Assembly: GCA_030147225.1 (NCBI GenBank)
Contig: JASLAI010000342.1
Coordinates: forward strand, 1-9,095
DNA length: 9,095 nt
Reading direction: 5' to 3'
DNA from: Planococcus sp. (in: firmicutes)
GTDB taxonomy: Bacteria; Bacillota; Bacilli; Bacillales_A; Planococcaceae
In this document: piece by piece, positions 5,636 through 9,095 of the stretch
Position numbering within the stretch: the first letter of the stretch is position 1
How the letters are laid out: each line of letters starts with the position of its first letter
Translations under genes and position numbers: made by a program
The notes under the pieces: model-generated
What the model was told of the DNA's origin: nothing
Seen by the model: only the letters and a program-made list of their open reading frames with translations
The model's database searches: none

Positions 5636-6712
5636 TTGATCATGAAACGCAATGAAAACTTACGGAAAGAACTGCAGATGAAAAGCAGCGATGCGGTTTT
5701 GATTACTTCTCCGGAAAACCGATTTTATCTTTCTGGATTTAAAGGCTCCAGCGGTGTGCTCCTCATCACTCAGGAAAAAAATTACTTGCTGACCGATTTC
5801 CGCTATATGGACCAGGCACGGGAGGAAGCGCCGGATTTTGAAATCATCAATCATGAGCGAAACATCTATCCAGTCATTATGAGTTACGTCAAAAAGCATA
5901 TTATACAAAAACTGGGCATTGAATTTGGGAAACTGGCGGTCCAGGACTTTAAAGAAATCGAAAACTTGAACCCTTCTTTAAAACTGTTTAATTGTGAAGA
6001 AGCCGTATACAAGCTTCGCATGATTAAAGATCAAGAAGAAATTGGTTATTTTAAGAAAGGGATCACTTTATGCGACCAGGCGTTTGATCACATTCTTTCT
6101 TTTATTCGTCCCGGCATGTCAGAAAAAGAACTAGGATTGGAACTTGAATTCTTTATGAGAAGAGGCGGTGCAGATGGCATTAAGGAAAATCACGTAATTG
6201 CTTCTGGTGAAAGGTCATCTTTACCGCATGGCCAAGCTACAGAGCGCATTATCAAAAAAGGGGATTTTGTGAAAATGGACATTGGTGCAAAAATAAATGG
6301 CTATTACACAGATTTCACAAGAACCGTAGTAATCGGAGAACCTTCTGAAAAGCAGCGGGAAATCTACAACATCGTCCGACAGGCGCAAGAAGTGGCATTA
6401 GAAGCCATCGGTCCAGGAAAAGTTTGTTCGGAACTCGATCACTTGGCTCGTTCAGTAATTGCAGAAGCAGGATACGGAGAGAATTTTGGCCACAGCCTTG
6501 GACATTCCATCGGTCTGGCTGTCCATGAAAGTCCGGCCATGCGCGCCACCGATCATACCATCTTGGAACCCGGCATGGTCATCACAGTGGAACCCGGAAT
6601 TTATATTCCTGGATTTGGCGGCGTCCGCATCGAAGACTTTATCGTGATTACAGAGGACGGCTATGAAAATCTGACAACCGCTACAAAAGAATTACAGATC
6701 ATCCCCGTCTAA
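5636..6712 (+). CDS. M24 family metallopeptidase, Xaa-Pro aminopeptidase/dipeptidase type
   Basis: Predicted cytoplasmic dimetal peptidase cleaving Xaa-Pro bonds. No signal peptide. Numbered from the ATG at 5642 (356 aa): an N-terminal creatinase-like domain (about 1-127, with SPENRFYLSGFKGSSG) and a C-terminal pita-bread domain. All five metal ligands are seen: D213 and D224 (MDIGAKINGYYTDFTRT), H288 (GHSLGHSIG), E317 (TVEPGIYIPG) and E331 (GVRIEDF); the substrate-site His is H196 in SLPHG. Best start by spacing is TTG 5636 (358 aa); ATG 5642 is possible. Length and motifs match YqhT/PepQ-type proteins; whether it acts as aminopeptidase P or prolidase cannot be told. No terminator follows, and permease genes come next on the same strand, so a role in processing imported peptides is likely (inference). 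Confidence 0.93.
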   Translation: MIMKRNENLRKELQMKSSDAVLITSPENRFYLSGFKGSSGVLLITQEKNYLLTDFRYMDQAREEAPDFEIINHERNIYPVIMSYVKKHIIQKLGIEFGKLAVQDFKEIENLNPSLKLFNCEEAVYKLRMIKDQEEIGYFKKGITLCDQAFDHILSFIRPGMSEKELGLELEFFMRRGGADGIKENHVIASGERSSLPHGQATERIIKKGDFVKMDIGAKINGYYTDFTRTVVIGEPSEKQREIYNIVRQAQEVALEAIGPGKVCSELDHLARSVIAEAGYGENFGHSLGHSIGLAVHESPAMRATDHTILEPGMVITVEPGIYIPGFGGVRIEDFIVITEDGYENLTTATKELQIIPV

Positions 6713-6841
6713 TTTCCTTCTTTTTCGTTTATTTATTTGAATAGACCATGCTTGGCACCTATCATTCTTCAAATTAATTTAGTAAAATTAAAAAAACTAA
6801 TTAGTCAAAATTTTATTTCTATTAAAGAAAGGGTGCTTTTT
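6713..6841 (+). promoter_or_regulatory. Promoter and leader of the permease-ATPase genes, with two palindromes
   Basis: No hairpin terminator follows the peptidase. A sigma-A candidate is TTGAAT (6737-6742, four of six), 17 bases, TATCAT (6760-6765, five of six); an overlapping alternative uses TTGGCA (6752-6757) with a poor -10. Downstream are a perfect inverted repeat with 7-bp arms TTAATTT/AAATTAA around AGTA (6774-6791) and the perfect palindrome ACTAATTAGT (6796-6805). Either could be an operator. The permease genes may therefore be driven both by read-through and by their own promoter. Confidence 0.45.
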
Positions 6842-7747
6842 ATGAGTGAAGAAACAGTGAATCCCCCCGTCACCACCGAGAAATTAAATCCGCGCATAGA
6901 AAGCTATAAACAATTTTGGCGCAGATTCTTCAAAAACAAAGCGGCCGTCACTGGGGGTGTGCTAATCCTTTTAATCATTCTTATGGCCTTTATCGGCCCA
7001 TGGATTTTGACCACATTCACAGACTATCGCCCCAACGCAACAGATTTGGGCAATAAGCTGCAGGGTCCGTCTGCCGCACATTGGTTTGGCACTGACAGTT
7101 ACGGGCGGGACATTTTCACGCGTGTAATCTTCGGAACGCGCCTGACCTTATATGTCGGATTTTTCTCTGTATTCATTGGCGGCGTTATCGGCGTACTCTT
7201 CGGAATCGTCTCTGGTTATTACGGAGGGCGCGTGGACACGATCATCATGCGGTTGATGGATGTTCTTCTTGCTTTCCCTGGTATTTTATTGGCGCTTGCC
7301 ATTGTAGCGGTACTGGGCGGCAGCCTGACTAATGTGATTATCGCCGTTGGTATATTCTCAGTTCCCGCTTTTGCCCGGGTGGTCCGGGGATCTACCCTAT
7401 CAGTCCGGAAACTGGAATACATCGATGCCGTCCGAGCACTCGGAGCATCGGATTTCAGAATTATTTTCAAGCATATCCTGCCCAATATCTTGTCACCAAT
7501 CATCGTTCAAGCGTCTCTTCGGATCGCTACAGCCATCTTAACTGGAGCTGGACTTGCATTTCTCGGGCTCGGAGCACAACCTCCTGCTCCAGAATGGGGT
7601 GCGATGCTAAACGAAGGCCGTCAATACATGTACGAAGCCGGCCATGTGGCATTATTCCCGGGATTGATGATTGTTCTTGTCGTTCTGGCTTTCAATATCT
7701 TCGGCGATGGTATACGCGATGCGCTGGATCCAAAAATGAGAAACTAA
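6842..7747 (+). CDS. Peptide ABC transporter permease, DppC/OppC/GsiD type
   Basis: Inner-membrane permease half of a peptide importer, 301 aa, normal for the family. Seen: OppC-type N-terminal segment (about 24-70) with first membrane helix about 35-57; the conserved GTDSYGRDIFTRVIFGTR (83-100) between helices 1 and 2; further hydrophobic segments about 102-125, 140-160, 163-180, 228-245 and 272-289; the cytoplasmic EAA loop EYIDAVRALGASDFR (192-206), which docks on the ATPase; and the C-terminal FNIFGDGIRDALDPKMRN (284-301). The start is ATG 6842, with GAAAGGGTG (6827-6835) six bases before it; a TTG at 6737 would add 35 residues unlike the family and overlaps the promoter, so it was rejected. 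The stop overlaps the ribosome binding site of the next permease, so the two are coupled. Confidence 0.95.
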   Translation: MSEETVNPPVTTEKLNPRIESYKQFWRRFFKNKAAVTGGVLILLIILMAFIGPWILTTFTDYRPNATDLGNKLQGPSAAHWFGTDSYGRDIFTRVIFGTRLTLYVGFFSVFIGGVIGVLFGIVSGYYGGRVDTIIMRLMDVLLAFPGILLALAIVAVLGGSLTNVIIAVGIFSVPAFARVVRGSTLSVRKLEYIDAVRALGASDFRIIFKHILPNILSPIIVQASLRIATAILTGAGLAFLGLGAQPPAPEWGAMLNEGRQYMYEAGHVALFPGLMIVLVVLAFNIFGDGIRDALDPKMRN

Positions 7748-7755
7748 GGGAGGTG
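7748..7755 (+). promoter_or_regulatory. Ribosome binding site fixing the TTG start of the second permease
   Basis: GGGAGGTG directly follows the stop codon of the preceding permease (7745-7747) and its GGAGG core lies nine bases before the TTG at 7763. Confidence 0.75.
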
Positions 7756-7762
7756 CAAAACC

Positions 7763-8710
7763 TTGACAAAATACATTATCCGACGTCTTCTCCAGACGAT
7801 TCCAGTTTTAATCGGGGTGACCATTTTGGTGTTCTCGCTTATGCACCTTGTTCCCGGAGATCCTGCGCAAATTGTTGCTGGTGAAGGCGCTTCTGAGCAA
7901 ACGGTTGAAAATATTCGTGAACGTTTAGGCCTCAATGAATCAATACCGGTTCAATACGGCAATTTCCTTGGAAATGCTGTGCAAGGAGATTTGGGATCTT
8001 CCATTCGTTCCGGCCGACCGGTTATGGAGGAAATCGGCTCCCGCTTTTGGGTCACTTTTGAATTGGCTTTCTATTCCACTATTGTGGCGGTTTTTCTTGG
8101 CTTGATCGCCGGAATTATTTCAGCAGTACGCCATTATACATTGGCTGATACAAGTATCATGATTGTTGCCCTTTTTGGTTTATCCATGCCAAACTTCTGG
8201 TTCGGCTTATTGTTGATCCAATGGTTCGCAATAGGAAATTGGATGCCCGAGTCGCTTGAATTCCTGAAAATGCGTCCTTCCGGCTGGGGAGATTCCTGGC
8301 GCCAGATCATTTTGCCGGTACTGACACTTGGAACCGGTGGAGCCGCGATTATTGCCCGGATGACGCGCTCATCGATGCTTGAAGTCATTGGGCAGGACTA
8401 TATCCGAACTGCACGGGCAAAAGGGGTTTCCGAGCGTTTAGTGACGTATCGCCATGCTTTGAAAAATGCGCTGATCCCAGTTGTTACAGTTGTAGGACTT
8501 GAATTTGGCGGCTTTCTTGGAGGTGCTGTACTGACGGAAACCATTTTTGCCATTAATGGTATGGGACGTCTGACAATCGATGCAATCCGCACACGGGACT
8601 TCCCGGTTGTCCAAGGAACCGTATTGGTTATTTCCGTCATCTTTGTACTGGTTAACCTGATTGTCGATATTTCCTATCGTTTCTTGAACAAACGAATTGA
8701 TTTGAATTAG
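7763..8710 (+). CDS. Peptide ABC transporter permease, DppB/OppB/GsiC type
   Basis: Partner permease of the gene just upstream, 315 aa, normal length. Seen: the family opening [33 protein letters not shown] (split across 2-34, first membrane helix about 9-30); the periplasmic [21 protein letters not shown] (49-69) and [13 protein letters not shown] (75-87); helices at about 98-121, 130-155, 183-198, 236-256 and 283-304; the EAA loop [17 protein letters not shown] (211-227); and [20 protein letters not shown] (266-285). The start codon is TTG, supported by the ribosome binding site and the family N-terminus. It sits 15 bases after the DppC-type gene and 17 before the ATPase gene. The order C then B is the reverse of the dppBC/oppBC order of B. 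subtilis and E. coli. Confidence 0.95.
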   Translation: MTKYIIRRLLQTIPVLIGVTILVFSLMHLVPGDPAQIVAGEGASEQTVENIRERLGLNESIPVQYGNFLGNAVQGDLGSSIRSGRPVMEEIGSRFWVTFELAFYSTIVAVFLGLIAGIISAVRHYTLADTSIMIVALFGLSMPNFWFGLLLIQWFAIGNWMPESLEFLKMRPSGWGDSWRQIILPVLTLGTGGAAIIARMTRSSMLEVIGQDYIRTARAKGVSERLVTYRHALKNALIPVVTVVGLEFGGFLGGAVLTETIFAINGMGRLTIDAIRTRDFPVVQGTVLVISVIFVLVNLIVDISYRFLNKRIDLN

Positions 8711-8727
8711 AAATGAGGTGTCAACAA

Positions 8728-9095
8728 ATGAGCAATCCAGAAATCATATTAGAAGTAAAAAATCTTAAAACCACATTTGCCACTGATGCAGGTGAAGTTC
8801 GTGCTGTTGACGGTGTCAGTTTTAAATTGCCAAAAGGCCAAACAATTGGCATTGTCGGTGAATCGGGTTCCGGAAAAAGCATCACTTCCCTATCCATTCT
8901 TCGGTTGCTGGCATCAAACGGAAAAATCAAGGAAGGCGAAGTTCTCTACAAAGGCCAAGACCTGCTGAAGTTTTCGGAAGATCAAATGCGGAAACTGCGC
9001 GGCAATGAAATCTCGATGATTTTTCAGGAACCTATGACTTCACTGAATCCGGTTTATACAGTGGGACAGCAAATCGGCGAAGCGTTGATGCTGCA
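8728..9095 (+). CDS. Peptide ABC transporter ATP-binding protein, DppD/OppD type (5' part, cut by window end)
   Basis: ATPase that powers the two permeases on the cytoplasmic face. The first 122 codons are present, beginning [17 protein letters not shown]; the frame is open to the window end. Seen: the A-loop region ([18 protein letters not shown]), Walker A GESGSGKS (44-51), and the Q-loop [20 protein letters not shown] (97-116, Gln100), a sequence typical of the DppD/OppD group. The signature LSGGQ, Walker B and the C-terminal oligopeptide/dipeptide transporter extension with its cysteines would lie beyond 9095. The start is ATG 8728, with GAGGTG (8715-8720) seven bases upstream. A second ATPase (DppF type) is expected next but is not visible. 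Fourth gene of the plus-strand run. Confidence 0.95.
   Translation, partial: MSNPEIILEVKNLKTTFATDAGEVRAVDGVSFKLPKGQTIGIVGESGSGKSITSLSILRLLASNGKIKEGEVLYKGQDLLKFSEDQMRKLRGNEISMIFQEPMTSLNPVYTVGQQIGEALML

Noticed and set aside
6776..6790. CodY box upstream of the permease genes
   Set aside because: The best alignment to AATTTTCWGAAAATT leaves about five mismatches in DNA where such AT-rich matches are frequent.
6737..6841. N-terminal extension of the DppC-type permease from a TTG at 6737
   Set aside because: The added 35 residues are not family-like, overlap a promoter, and the ATG at 6842 has a good ribosome binding site.

Overview
The window looks like chromosomal DNA of a low- to mid-GC Bacillota, most likely Bacillales and in my judgement close to the Planococcaceae. 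The reasons are the block dnaX-yaaK-recR preceded by a Bacillus-type small cytoplasmic (SRP) RNA and followed by an rRNA promoter, strong AGGAGG-type ribosome binding sites, several TTG start codons, and the acidic marine/halotolerant look of the lipoprotein. The family placement is inference; the class is well supported.

Left part (about 1-3611, all on the minus strand): an informational block. Read in the direction of transcription it is: SRP RNA promoter, 272-nt SRP RNA, its terminator, dnaX (clamp-loader tau subunit), yaaK (YbaB/EbfC DNA-binding protein), recR (recombinational repair), then an AT-rich gap, a near-consensus rRNA promoter and about 165 nt of rRNA leader with a boxA-like sequence and two hairpins. 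The 16S gene itself would start beyond base 1. This copies the B. subtilis order scr-dnaX-yaaK-recR-(yaaL-bofA)-rrn, except that yaaL and bofA are not between recR and the rRNA promoter.

Right part (about 3750-9095): a peptide-uptake block. A lipoprotein of solute-binding family 5 runs on the minus strand with its own strong terminator. Diverging from it on the plus strand are an M24 Xaa-Pro-type peptidase, a DppC/OppC/GsiD-type permease, a DppB/OppB/GsiC-type permease, and the first 122 codons of a DppD/OppD-type ATPase cut off by the window end. Together they would bind a peptide outside the cell, import it with ATP, and trim proline-containing peptides in the cytoplasm. The substrate is not readable from sequence: di-/oligopeptides or glutathione are the main options. 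This block sits where B. subtilis has tadA next to scr.

I see no insertion sequence, CRISPR array, prophage gene, toxin-antitoxin pair or defence gene. The genes are ordinary families; what deserves a second look is the arrangement (transport/peptidase block beside the dnaX locus, C-before-B permease order), palindromes in the two promoter regions of the peptide block, and leader/terminator structures around the RNA genes.
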